Positions 49,799 through 58,423 of a stretch of DNA of 64,000 bases are shown in pieces. Each line of letters starts with the position of its first letter. The first letter of the stretch is position 1. A model generated the notes under the pieces. The model was not told the DNA's origin and did not search any database. It saw only the letters and a program-made list of their open reading frames with translations. Source of the stretch: Streptosporangium roseum DSM 43021 (GTDB taxonomy: Bacteria > Actinomycetota > Actinomycetes > Streptosporangiales > Streptosporangiaceae); contig NC_013595.1 of assembly GCF_000024865.1 (NCBI RefSeq), positions 310,001 to 374,000 on the forward strand, in the 5' to 3' direction. Both the position numbers and the translations under genes were made by a program.

Positions 49799-50428
49799 TC
49801 ATGACCGCGCTTCCTCGAACGCGGTGACGAGCTCTCCCGTGGCGACGATGGCATGGGCGTAGGTGGGGCCGTTCAGCTCATGTGCGGCGTTCATCATCTC
49901 GGGGAGAAAGGCAGCGGTGGCGTCGCGGACCAGCGTCACGTGGTAGCCGAGCTCCATGGCGAAACGACCGGTGGACTCGATGCAGGTGTTCGCCAGCACG
50001 CCGACGACCACCGCGTGGGTGATGCCGTGCTGCTTGAGCTGGAAGTCCAGGTCGGTGTTGGCGAACCCGCTCTGCGCCCAGTGCTCATGGACGACGACGT
50101 CGCCCGCCTGCGGCTGGAAGTCGGGGTGGAATTCCCCGCCCCAGGAGCCCCGGGCGAAGGTGTGCCGCTCTTTGATGTTCCGCTGGGTCGGGTTCGGGTG
50201 GGCCCAGGTCTCGTAGTCGCCCGGCTCCCAGCGGCGGTGCGGGACGAACACCACTTGGATGCCGGCCTCGCGGGCGGAGGTGACCACGGAACGCAGGTTG
50301 TCCAGCAGGCCGACCTTCTTCGCTACGGGCTCGAGCCGCGGCCAGAGCTTGCCGCCCTCGGAGATGAAGTCGTTGTAGGGATCGACCAGCAGAACCGCCG
50401 TGCGGCGGGGGTCGTAGGTCTCGGCCAC
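49799..50428 (-). CDS. Isochorismatase-family cysteine hydrolase, catalytic lysine replaced
   Basis: 209 residues with the family fold: AVLLVDPYNDF (Asp16), GVLANTCIESTGRFAMELGYHV (Cys149). The usual catalytic lysine before the GFANTDLD segment, normally VVKEHWAQSGF in close relatives as I recall them, is His114 here (VVVHEHWAQSGF), so activity may be altered. GTG at 50428 has GGAGAAA upstream. It follows the alcohol dehydrogenase on the same strand with a short frame between them. Confidence 0.85.
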   Translation of the reverse strand: MAETYDPRRTAVLLVDPYNDFISEGGKLWPRLEPVAKKVGLLDNLRSVVTSAREAGIQVVFVPHRRWEPGDYETWAHPNPTQRNIKERHTFARGSWGGEFHPDFQPQAGDVVVHEHWAQSGFANTDLDFQLKQHGITHAVVVGVLANTCIESTGRFAMELGYHVTLVRDATAAFLPEMMNAAHELNGPTYAHAIVATGELVTAFEEARS

Positions 50429-50437
50429 GGTTTCTCC

Positions 50438-50551
50438 TCAGATCTGGATGATGGACGGCGGTGCTTGAAGCGGCGTCACGACGACCTCGGCGCCCTCAGC
50501 CTCGAAGAGGCCGTCGACAGTCGCCGCGAAAGACCGCACGCCGCGCTTCAT
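50438..50551 (-). CDS. Possible small protein or gene remnant before the isochorismatase-like gene
   Basis: A 37-codon frame (MKRGVRSFAATVDGLFEAEG, ending APPSIIQI) stops nine bases before the isochorismatase-like start. Start signals are weak (GGGGCGAG). It may be a C-terminal scrap of a lost operon gene. No family recognised. Confidence 0.3.
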   Translation of the reverse strand: MKRGVRSFAATVDGLFEAEGAEVVVTPLQAPPSIIQI

Positions 50552-50662
50552 GCTCGCCCCACGGGTGCGCGCCGACGACTCCATGCGGCCGCTCGTCCCG
50601 TACCCGCCTGTCCGCGGTGTGGCTCCCACGGAAAGGGCCGGACGTCCCTTCCCGCGAGGTAT

Positions 50663-51691
50663 TCAGTTACCGGTGGTGAGGACCATGCGGAAGCGGGCCT
50701 GGCCGGAGATCATCTTCTGGAACGCCGCATCGGCTTCCTCCAGCGGAACCTCCTCGGTCCACGACCGGACGCCGCTCTGGGCGGCGAACCTCATGGTGTT
50801 CTGGGTGTCGACCGCGATGCCGGAAGCGTGCCCGTACACCCGCTTGGCCCCGCTCACGAGCTGCAGGGGCGTGATGTCCATCGGCTCCATGGCGACGCCG
50901 ACGATGATGAGCTCGCCGTGGCGCCCCAACCCGTCGACCGTCGCGGACATCGCCGCGGCGTCGGTCACCGTCGCCAACACCACCTTGGCTCCCCCGTGGG
51001 CCTGCAGCGCGTCGGCCGTCTTCTCGGTGGCGCTGTCGATATAGTGAGACGCGCCGAGCTTGTGAGCCAGCGACGCCTTTTCGGGACCGCGGGCCATCGC
51101 GACGGTATTGAAGCCCATCTTCGCGGCGAACTGAACGCCCAGGTGCCCCAGGCCGCCCAGACCGAGAACCGCAACGGTGTCGCCTGGACGCGCGGAGCTG
51201 CGGCGCAGCGCGTTGTACACGGTCACGCCGGCGCAGGCCAGGGGCGCGGCCTCCGCCGCCGTCAGCTCGTCCGGGACCGAGGCCAGGGCGACGGCCGGCA
51301 CCACGACGGAGTCAGCGAACCCTCCGGCGTACGCGACTCCCGGCACCTGAAGCTCGGGGCAGAGGACGCCGTCGCCTTCCCTGCAGGCGTCGCAGTGGCC
51401 GCAACTACCTCCGTACCAGCCGACCGCCACCCGATCACCGACTGACCAGCCGGTGACGTTGCCGCCGATCGCGTCGATGCGTCCCGCGATCTCGTGCCCT
51501 GTCGTGACGGGAAAGGTGGTGCCCGGGATGTGTCCGCCGGTGATCAACGCGTCGGAGTGGCACACCCCACACGCCTCGACGGTGACCCGTACCTGGCCCG
51601 GGGCCGGCTCCTGGGTATCCACCCGAACCAGAGACAGGTCCCCGCCAGGCTCGGCGACCTGCATGGCACGGTGCATAGCAGAAGAAGACAT
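50663..51691 (-). CDS. Zinc-dependent alcohol dehydrogenase
   Basis: 342-residue medium-chain dehydrogenase. Catalytic zinc ligands in EACGVCHSD and TTGHE; structural zinc set GSCGHCDACREGDGVLC (four cysteines); NAD(P)-binding VLGLGGLGHLGVQFAAKMG. Resembles the AdhA/cinnamyl-alcohol-type group active on primary alcohols or aldehydes. AAAAGGAG precedes the ATG. A palindrome lies upstream at 51789. Confidence 0.92.
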   Translation of the reverse strand: MSSSAMHRAMQVAEPGGDLSLVRVDTQEPAPGQVRVTVEACGVCHSDALITGGHIPGTTFPVTTGHEIAGRIDAIGGNVTGWSVGDRVAVGWYGGSCGHCDACREGDGVLCPELQVPGVAYAGGFADSVVVPAVALASVPDELTAAEAAPLACAGVTVYNALRRSSARPGDTVAVLGLGGLGHLGVQFAAKMGFNTVAMARGPEKASLAHKLGASHYIDSATEKTADALQAHGGAKVVLATVTDAAAMSATVDGLGRHGELIIVGVAMEPMDITPLQLVSGAKRVYGHASGIAVDTQNTMRFAAQSGVRSWTEEVPLEEADAAFQKMISGQARFRMVLTTGN

Positions 51692-51788
51692 ATCGTCTCC
51701 TTTTCTTCTTCCGGGAAGCAGCGGCCTTACAGAGAGGCCTTCACCAGTTCGCCTTTCCCGGTTCCATCTCGTTTATCCACTGTCCGTC

Positions 51789-51805
51789 GGACCCTTGAAG
51801 GGTCC
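51789..51805. promoter_or_regulatory. Palindrome upstream of the alcohol dehydrogenase
   Basis: GGACCCTT-G-AAGGGTCC is exact about a single central base, 98 bases upstream of the adh start. On the minus strand GATAAA follows about 16 bases after TTCAAG, a possible -10, so the site would overlap the -35 region of the adh promoter. Confidence 0.45.
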
Positions 51806-51918
51806 ATGGCTGCCTTCGACCGCTGGTCAGAGCATGTGCGCGTCCTCGTCGCCATCGATGGCCCCGACCGGGCCGCCCCCTCTCACCTGAAGGTGCGTTC
51901 TTCCGGGACGTCGCCGGC

Positions 51919-53988
51919 TCAGATCATCACGTGGGCGTCGGGGTGACCGACGAAGGAGAACTGGGCGCCCCGGGTGAGCTTGTGGTCGTCGGGCTGCCAG
52001 GTGTGCATCGAGGGGTCGCCGCTGCGCCAGTAGACGAAGTTGAACCGGTCGGCGGAGTAGATCTTGACGCGGTCCTCCTTCAGCCTCCGGACCAGGCGGG
52101 TGTCCTCGCCGCGGGTGACGTCCTCGAAGCCGTAGTGGCGGAACATGTCGGCCTTGCCGAGGAAGGTGCCGCCCTGGACCAGCCAGCTGTAGCGGTGCTC
52201 CAGGCCGGGCATGCGGAGCATCGTGGTGTTGCGGCCCTCGAAGTAGGCGTAGTGGGCGCCCTTGCCGACGAGTTCGGCGTCGGAGTAGTCGAAGGCGCGG
52301 ACCAGGTCGGACAGGTAGTGCTCGCCGTAGAGGTTGTCGTCGTCCATCTTGGCGATCAGGTCGCCCTCGGCCGCGGCGATGCCCAGGTTCATGCAGGCGC
52401 CCAGGGACAGCGACGGGTCGGCGGGCAGCACCACGACGTCGGAGATCCCGGCCATGCGGGCCTTGTCGGCGACCACGACCGGGTCGATGTCCAGGCCGTG
52501 CAGGACCATCACGAGCTGGAGCGGCCTGTGGATCTGCTTGGCCACCGAGGCGATGGCGTGTTCGAGCTGCGAGGCGCGGTTGGTGGGCAGCACCACCGAG
52601 ACGGACCTCGACCGCTGCTCGACGGGCCTGCCGAGGAACCCGAGGATCTGGTCGACGCGGTGCGTGAACAGGTGCTTGTCGAAGACCTCGCGCATGGCCA
52701 GGTGGCCCTGGCGGGCGCGGAGCTCGGGGCTGTTGATCAGGTGCAGGACCTGGTTGTAGGACTCCAGCTCGTCGTGGGCGATCGGGATCAGCGGGCCGAA
52801 GGTCTCCTGGACGGCCCGTGACCAGCCGGAGACGACCGAGGTCGAGCAGGCCGACAGCTCGAAGACCCGGCGGGCGCACATGGTCGGCGAGTCGAGCACC
52901 GAGTTCACGTTCAGGAAGACCTTGTACATCTTGTACGCGGCCAGCATCTGGTCGTAGGGGAGTTCGCCCACGATGTGCGGGACGTACTCCTCGGGCCAGG
53001 CGTACTTCTCGTCGACCGTGCCGTTGCGGGCGAAGATGTGCAGGCCGAGCTCGCGGATCGGGGCGAGGACGGTCTCCATCTGCTCGCGGCGCTCGGGGTG
53101 CTTGTCCCGGAAGTACATGCCCGCGAAGACCACGTCGTGCAGCCGGCCGCGCCGCTCCTGGATCGGGTTGTGCACCCGCGGCTGGGCGGCGAACTGCAGG
53201 ACGTCGATCCGGTCGTGGCCCAGCGCCTCCCGGTAGCGGGGCACCATGTCGCCGTCGCAGGTGAAGACGTAGTCGAACAGCTTGGCCGTGTCGATGAAGA
53301 AGTCGAAGTTCGGCGGGTCCTCCTTGTTCCAGAAGACCGTCGGGATCCCCTCTTCGCGGCACCAGTCGATCAGGGCGCGCAGCTCCGGCTTGGGGGCGTT
53401 GGAGCCGGTCATCTGGTAGCGCCAGCGGCCCTGGTTGCCGTGCCAGGCCGACTCCACGAACAGCAGCTCGGGCCGCCGCTCGGCGAAGATCTCCGGCCAG
53501 TCGCGGAGCCCGAACTCGATCTGGTCCCACTCGTACTTGAACGCCATCCGGGAGAAGTCGTCCAGGATGACCGCGACCTTCAGGTCCGGCCGGTTGATCG
53601 GCCCGGCCGGCCACTTGACCTGTGGCACGTCCACGGCGGGCCCCCGCTGGTCCAGCTCCTCGATCACCTCGGCCACCGGCCGGGGCGCCTCGGGCCCCTT
53701 GCGGGGCCGCAGCGCCATGCGCAGCTTGCCCGGCAGCCGCACGACCCCCGACCCCTTGGCGCCCGTGATGGCCTCGGCCACCCGGTAGGGCCGCTGGACC
53801 TTGGTGGACTCCAGCTTCCACTGCGCGTAGTCGGCGCGGGCCTCGGCGATGGCCAGCCGCCGCTCCAGGTCCCGGACGCGCTCCTCGAAGCGCTCGATGA
53901 CCTTGCGCTCCTCGGGCAGCCAGTTGATCGGCCCGAGCCGCTGGTACTTCGGCTCTTCGGGGGTCTGCTCACTCATGGGGGAACTCAT
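51919..53988 (-). CDS. Two-domain glycosyltransferase (CgeB-like plus GT2)
   Basis: 689 residues. A coiled coil at about 25-60 (ERKVIERFEERVRDLERRLAIAEARA) precedes a CgeB/GT1-like domain (VILDDFSRMAFKYEW, PTVFWNKEDPPNFDFF, VFAGMYFRDKHPERR, NVNSVLDSPTMCARRVFELSAC) and a C-terminal GT-A domain of family 2 (VSVVLPTNRASQLEHAIASV, KMDDDNLYGEHYLSD). Probably adds two sugars or alternating linkages of a cell-surface glycan. ATG at 53988 (or 53976); AAGG upstream of the first. The same frame is open through wecB to 55251, but that is a shadow. Confidence 0.87.
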   Translation of the reverse strand: MSSPMSEQTPEEPKYQRLGPINWLPEERKVIERFEERVRDLERRLAIAEARADYAQWKLESTKVQRPYRVAEAITGAKGSGVVRLPGKLRMALRPRKGPEAPRPVAEVIEELDQRGPAVDVPQVKWPAGPINRPDLKVAVILDDFSRMAFKYEWDQIEFGLRDWPEIFAERRPELLFVESAWHGNQGRWRYQMTGSNAPKPELRALIDWCREEGIPTVFWNKEDPPNFDFFIDTAKLFDYVFTCDGDMVPRYREALGHDRIDVLQFAAQPRVHNPIQERRGRLHDVVFAGMYFRDKHPERREQMETVLAPIRELGLHIFARNGTVDEKYAWPEEYVPHIVGELPYDQMLAAYKMYKVFLNVNSVLDSPTMCARRVFELSACSTSVVSGWSRAVQETFGPLIPIAHDELESYNQVLHLINSPELRARQGHLAMREVFDKHLFTHRVDQILGFLGRPVEQRSRSVSVVLPTNRASQLEHAIASVAKQIHRPLQLVMVLHGLDIDPVVVADKARMAGISDVVVLPADPSLSLGACMNLGIAAAEGDLIAKMDDDNLYGEHYLSDLVRAFDYSDAELVGKGAHYAYFEGRNTTMLRMPGLEHRYSWLVQGGTFLGKADMFRHYGFEDVTRGEDTRLVRRLKEDRVKIYSADRFNFVYWRSGDPSMHTWQPDDHKLTRGAQFSFVGHPDAHVMI

Positions 53989-54050
53989 GGGTATCGCCTT
54001 AATCCGGGGTCGTGCCAGCGTACGGCTTCGGCTGTGACGAAATAGCCGTT

Positions 54051-55220
54051 TTACAGGGATTTGGGCGGTACGGCCTGCGCCGCCGGGGAGAGGTTGCGGC
54101 CCGCCAGCCAGGCCTCGATCACCCGGGCGATCCGGGGGCCGGCCTTGCCGTCCCAGAGCGGGGGCAGCTCGCCCGAGGGGGTCGCCGCGCCGTCGGCCAG
54201 GGCCCGGTCGGCGGCGGCCGGCAGCAGCGCCGGGGTGACCAGGCGGTTGGTGCCGTGGGTGACGGTGATCGGCCGCTCGGTGTTGGGCCGGACGGTCAGG
54301 CAGGGGACGCCGAGCATGGTCGTCTCCTCTTGCACGCCGCCGGAGTCGGTGACGACCAGGGAGGCGCCCCGCACCAGGGAGAGGAAGTCCACGTAGCCCA
54401 GCGGGTCGATGATGAGGAGGTTCTCGCCGCTCACGAGACCGGCCTCGGCCAGGCGGGCCCGGCCGCGCGGGTGCAGCGGCACCGCGATGGGGATGCGCTC
54501 GCTCACCGCGAGCACGGCGTCGACCAGCTCCTTGGCGGAGGCGGGGTCGTCCACGTTGCCCGGCCGGTGCAGGGTCGCCACGCCGTAGCGCTCCGGGAGC
54601 CCGAGCCGGGAGCGGACCGGGGCCGGGTCGAGGTGGTCCAGCGCCGAGAACAGGCTGTCGATCATCGGGTTGCCGACGAGGTGGACGCGCGCCGGGTCCA
54701 CGCCCTCGTTGGCCAGGTGCGAGAGCGCGTCCGGCGAGGTGGCGAAGAGGATGTCGGACAGGGCGTCGGTGACGACCCGGTTGACCTCCTCGGGCATCTC
54801 CCGGTCGAAGGAGCGCAGGCCCGCCTCGACGTGCGCGGTCGGGATGTGGAGCTTGGAGCAGACGAGGATCGCGGCCAGCGTCGAGTTCACGTCGCCGTAG
54901 ACGACGACCAGCGCGGGTCCGTGCGCCAGGACGACGTCCTCCAGGCCGGTCAGCAGCGCCGCCGTCTGGCGCGCGTGCGAGCCCGAGCCGACACCCAGAT
55001 TGGCGATCGGCTCCGGGAGCCCGAGATCGGCGAAGAACACGTCCGACATCAGCGCGTCGTAGTGCTGACCGGTGTGAACGATGCCCTGCCGCACCCCGAG
55101 GGCGGCGAGACCGCGCACGACCGGAGCGGCCTTCACGAAGTTGGGCCGCGCGCCGAGCACGTGCAGGACGAGGGGATTGTCGGGGTCCGGGGTCGTCCCC
55201 GGGGGGGCGTTGTCCCTCAT
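54051..55220 (-). CDS. wecB: UDP-N-acetylglucosamine 2-epimerase (non-hydrolysing)
   Basis: Converts UDP-GlcNAc to UDP-ManNAc in the cytoplasm. 389 residues: LHVLGARPNFVKAAPVVRGL, TGQHYDALMSDVFF, HVEAGLRSFDREMPEEVNR, VTDSGGVQEETTMLGVPCLTVR and NTERPITVTHGTNRLV. AGGCGAGG precedes the ATG. Together with the WecC-like dehydrogenase across the divergent promoter it would supply UDP-ManNAcA. Confidence 0.94.
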   Translation of the reverse strand: MRDNAPPGTTPDPDNPLVLHVLGARPNFVKAAPVVRGLAALGVRQGIVHTGQHYDALMSDVFFADLGLPEPIANLGVGSGSHARQTAALLTGLEDVVLAHGPALVVVYGDVNSTLAAILVCSKLHIPTAHVEAGLRSFDREMPEEVNRVVTDALSDILFATSPDALSHLANEGVDPARVHLVGNPMIDSLFSALDHLDPAPVRSRLGLPERYGVATLHRPGNVDDPASAKELVDAVLAVSERIPIAVPLHPRGRARLAEAGLVSGENLLIIDPLGYVDFLSLVRGASLVVTDSGGVQEETTMLGVPCLTVRPNTERPITVTHGTNRLVTPALLPAAADRALADGAATPSGELPPLWDGKAGPRIARVIEAWLAGRNLSPAAQAVPPKSL

Positions 55221-55264
55221 TGACCTCGCCTTTCATGCGGGAGTGTGGCAAACGTTGCCTATGG

Positions 55265-55276
55265 TACGGTCACGGC
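55265..55276 (+). promoter_or_regulatory. Leaderless promoter of the GT4 gene
   Basis: TACGGT (55265-55270) ends six bases before the GTG at 55277, with no Shine-Dalgarno; it lies in the 56-base divergent gap with wecB. Confidence 0.4.
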
Positions 55277-56944
55277 GTGGTATCCGATGCCAGCAGGCCA
55301 GACTCCCCCAAGGTTTCCGCGAAGTCGGCCCGTGCCGGACTGCGCGGGCTTCTCAAGGGGTTCGTCCAGCACCCTGTGATCGTCTCCCGAGTCGTGGCGA
55401 CCAAGGTCAAGTCCGACCCTGTGCGTGTGGCTCAGGCCGCCGCGGAGACCCTCCCGCCGCGGCTCCGCCCCGTCGTGGGCCGGGTCGCCTGGCCCGCCGC
55501 GCGCCGAGCCAGGATCGTCGTGCGCAAGCTCGGCATGCGCCTGGTCAGGGGGCCGTGGGACGAGGCGAAGGCGCACTTCGACGCCGGGCGGATGACCGAG
55601 GCCGCGGCGGTGCTCCAGCCCTACACCAAATACCCCTTCATCAACCGCCGGGCCACCTACTACACCGGCGAGCTGGCCTCCATCCAGCCCAACCCGATCC
55701 CGCCCAAGTCCAAGGTGATCGTGGGCGAGCGGGTGGAGGGCCGGGTGCTGCACTGCGTCACCAACGCCCTGCCGTACACGCAGGCCGGATACACCGTGCG
55801 CACGCACCGGATCGTCACCGCGCAGAAGGCCGCGGGGCTGGATCCGCACGTCGTGACCAGCTGGGGCTGGCCGATGATGCAGGGCCACGTCGACGCGGAG
55901 CCGTACGAGGAGATCGACGAGATCCCCTACCACCGGCTGCTGCCGAGCGGCGATGTGCCGTTCGAGAGCCACGGCCGCATGATCCGGGGCGCCGGCGAGG
56001 TGACCGAGCTGGTCAGGACGCTCCGGCCGCAGGTGCTGCACGCCGCGACCGACCACCGCAACGGCTCGGTGGCGCTGGCGGTGCGCGAGCGGACCGGCAC
56101 GCCGATGGTCTACGAGGTCCGGGGCTTCCTGGAGGAGACCTGGGCCTCCCGCGACCCCAAGCGCGTCGGCAGCCAGCGGCACGTGCTCCAGCGTGACCGC
56201 GAGGCGTTCATCATGCGTTCGGCCGACGCCGTGGTCACCCTCGCGGAGACCATGGCCACCGAGATCGTCGAGCGGGGCGTGCCGAGGGAGAAGATCTTCC
56301 TGGCGCCCAACGCGGTGGACGACTCGCTGCTGACCGCGGAGTACGACGGGGCGACGTTCCGCTCCGCCTACGGCATCGAGCCCGGTGAGATCGTCATGGG
56401 CTCGGTGTCGAGCATCGTGGCCTACGAGGGCTTCGCGACCATGATCAACGCGGCCGCCCTCCTGCGGGATCAGGGCGCCCCGATCAGGCTGCTCCTCGTC
56501 GGCGACGGCGCCGAGCGCCCGGCACTGCTGGAGCAGGTCGAGGAGCTGGGGCTCGGGGACGTCGCGATCCTGCCCGGCCGGGTCGGCCCGGACGAGGCGC
56601 TGCAGGCCCAGTCGGCCATCGACATCTTCGTCTGCCCCCGCGAGGACCTGCGGGTCTGCCGACTCGTTACGCCATTGAAACCCGTCGAGGCGATGGCCCT
56701 CGGCAAGCCGGTCGTGCTGAGCGATCTGCCCGCCCTGTCGGAGCTCGTCGGCTCCGAGGGCGCCGGGCTCCTGGTCCCCGCGGGTGACCCGGAGGCCCTG
56801 GCGGAGGCACTCGCCGCACTGCGCGACGACCCGGCGCGGCGGGCGGCGATGGGCGAGGCCGGACGCGCGGAGGTGGCCGCGAAGCGCACGTGGAGCCGCG
56901 TCGCGGAAACGTACCGTGACATTTACCGATCACTTGCCGGTTGA
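55277..56944 (+). CDS. Glycosyltransferase family 4 with N-terminal extension
   Basis: 555 residues. The first ~150 residues are basic, helical and unassigned (VKSDPVRVAQAAAETLPPRL, FDAGRMTEAAAVLQPY). A GT-B enzyme follows: GYTVRTHRIVTAQKAAGLDPHVVTSWGW, VYEVRGFLEETWASR, SADAVVTLAETMATEI, FLAPNAVDDSLL, RLLLVGDGAERPALLEQ and PLKPVEAMALGKPVVLSDLPAL, the UDP-sugar-binding E-x7-E-like region. Start is the GTG at 55277; the ATG at 55220 would overlap wecB. Member of the glycan cluster. Confidence 0.88.
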   Translation: MVSDASRPDSPKVSAKSARAGLRGLLKGFVQHPVIVSRVVATKVKSDPVRVAQAAAETLPPRLRPVVGRVAWPAARRARIVVRKLGMRLVRGPWDEAKAHFDAGRMTEAAAVLQPYTKYPFINRRATYYTGELASIQPNPIPPKSKVIVGERVEGRVLHCVTNALPYTQAGYTVRTHRIVTAQKAAGLDPHVVTSWGWPMMQGHVDAEPYEEIDEIPYHRLLPSGDVPFESHGRMIRGAGEVTELVRTLRPQVLHAATDHRNGSVALAVRERTGTPMVYEVRGFLEETWASRDPKRVGSQRHVLQRDREAFIMRSADAVVTLAETMATEIVERGVPREKIFLAPNAVDDSLLTAEYDGATFRSAYGIEPGEIVMGSVSSIVAYEGFATMINAAALLRDQGAPIRLLLVGDGAERPALLEQVEELGLGDVAILPGRVGPDEALQAQSAIDIFVCPREDLRVCRLVTPLKPVEAMALGKPVVLSDLPALSELVGSEGAGLLVPAGDPEALAEALAALRDDPARRAAMGEAGRAEVAAKRTWSRVAETYRDIYRSLAG

Positions 56945-57141
56945 CGTCTCGTGCAGGTGATGGGCGACCCAGCCGTTTGTGATGCGTTCAATCGCATTAG
57001 GCGTGGCTTGCGCGGAGTTGAGATAGCCTTTGCCACCATGAAGTGTTGTTTCCGTCTTTCCAGGGTCACCCCGTGAGCGAGCGCAGCCAACCGGCCGTTG
57101 GGCTCGGTGCCATCGCGAACGCGGCCGAGGAAGGGGGCCGC

Positions 57142-58404
57142 GTGAGCGCCTATGACCTGGCCGTGATCGGTCTCGGGTACGTCGGCATGCCACTGGCCAA
57201 GGAGGCCGCGGCGGCAGGCCTGCGGGTCGTCGGCTTCGAGGTCGACCCCCGCAAGGTGGACGCCCTCAACGCGGGCCGGTCCTACATCGACGACCTGACC
57301 GACGCCGACCTCGAGCACATGCTGGCGGGCGGTTTCAGCGCCACCCTGGACGAGTCCGTGCTGGCCGACAGCCGCACCATCGTCATCTGCGTGCCGACCC
57401 CGCTGGACGACGACCACCGCCCCGACCTGTCCGCGGTGGAGGGCGCCACCCACACCGTCGCCCGGAACCTGTCCTCCGGCACCCTGGTCGTCCTGGAGTC
57501 CACGACCTGGCCAGGCACCACCGACGAGGTCGCCCGCCCCATTCTTGAGGCCTCCGGCCTCGTCGCGGGCACCGACTTCCACCTCGCCTTCTCGCCCGAG
57601 CGCATCGACCCGGGCAACCCCAAGTACGGCATGCGCAACACCCCCAAGGTCGTCGGCGGCTACACGGCCGCCTGCAAGGACCGGGCGGTCGGCTTCTACT
57701 CCCAGTTCGTCGAGCAGGTCGTGCCGGTCAGCGGCACCCGCGAGGCCGAGATGGCCAAGCTGCTGGAGAACACCTACCGGCACGTCAACATCGCCCTCGT
57801 CAACGAGATGGCGATCTTCTGTGACGAGCTCGGGGTCGACCTCTGGGAGGCCATCGAGGCCGCGGCCACCAAGCCGTTCGGCTTCCAGAAGTTCCTGCCC
57901 GGACCGGGCGTCGGCGGGCACTGCATCCCGGTCGACCCCTCCTACCTGTCCTACACGGTGCGCAAGCTCGGCTACCCGTTCCGGTTCGTGGAGCTGGCGC
58001 AGGAGATCAACGAGCGGATGCCGTCCTACGTGGTGGCCCGCGTCCAGCGGTTGCTCAACCGGCACAAGAAGGCCGTCAACGGCTCCAAGGTGCTGCTGCT
58101 CGGTGTCACCTACAAACCCGACATCGCCGACGAGCGCGAGACCCCGGCCCTGCCGGTCGCGCGGGCGCTGCTGGAACTCGGCGCGGAGCTGGTCTACGCC
58201 GACCCGTACGTCAGGACATGGCACGTGGACGGTACTCCCGTACCACGTGAGGAAGACCTCGCCAGGGCGGTCGCCGAAGCGGACGTGACGCTGCTGCTGC
58301 AGCAGCACGCCGCCTTCGACCTGTCGATCGTCGAGGACCACGGCAGGCTCGTGCTCGACACCCGAGGCGTCCTCGCCGAGGGTGAACGCGTCGAGCGGCT
58401 CTAG
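57142..58404 (+). CDS. wecC: UDP-N-acetyl-D-mannosamine/UDP-sugar dehydrogenase
   Basis: NAD-dependent oxidation of a UDP-sugar C6 to the uronic acid. 420 residues: VIGLGYVGMPLAKEAAAAG, ESTTWPGTTDEVARPI, ENTYRHVNIALVNEMAIFC, catalytic cysteine in GPGVGGHCIPVDPSYL, and LLGVTYKPDIADERETPAL. UDP-ManNAc is the most likely substrate because wecB is close by, but UDP-glucose is not excluded by sequence. GTG at 57142 has GAGGAAGGG upstream; a GTG at 57073 would add 23 residues. Confidence 0.88.
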   Translation: MSAYDLAVIGLGYVGMPLAKEAAAAGLRVVGFEVDPRKVDALNAGRSYIDDLTDADLEHMLAGGFSATLDESVLADSRTIVICVPTPLDDDHRPDLSAVEGATHTVARNLSSGTLVVLESTTWPGTTDEVARPILEASGLVAGTDFHLAFSPERIDPGNPKYGMRNTPKVVGGYTAACKDRAVGFYSQFVEQVVPVSGTREAEMAKLLENTYRHVNIALVNEMAIFCDELGVDLWEAIEAAATKPFGFQKFLPGPGVGGHCIPVDPSYLSYTVRKLGYPFRFVELAQEINERMPSYVVARVQRLLNRHKKAVNGSKVLLLGVTYKPDIADERETPALPVARALLELGAELVYADPYVRTWHVDGTPVPREEDLARAVAEADVTLLLQQHAAFDLSIVEDHGRLVLDTRGVLAEGERVERL

Positions 58405-58423
58405 CGACGAAGGGCTGCGCGCA

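Noticed and set aside
51919..55251. Continuous minus-strand frame of 1110 codons suggesting a giant fusion
   Set aside because: Its N-terminal third is an out-of-frame shadow of wecB; the transferase has its own start at 53988.
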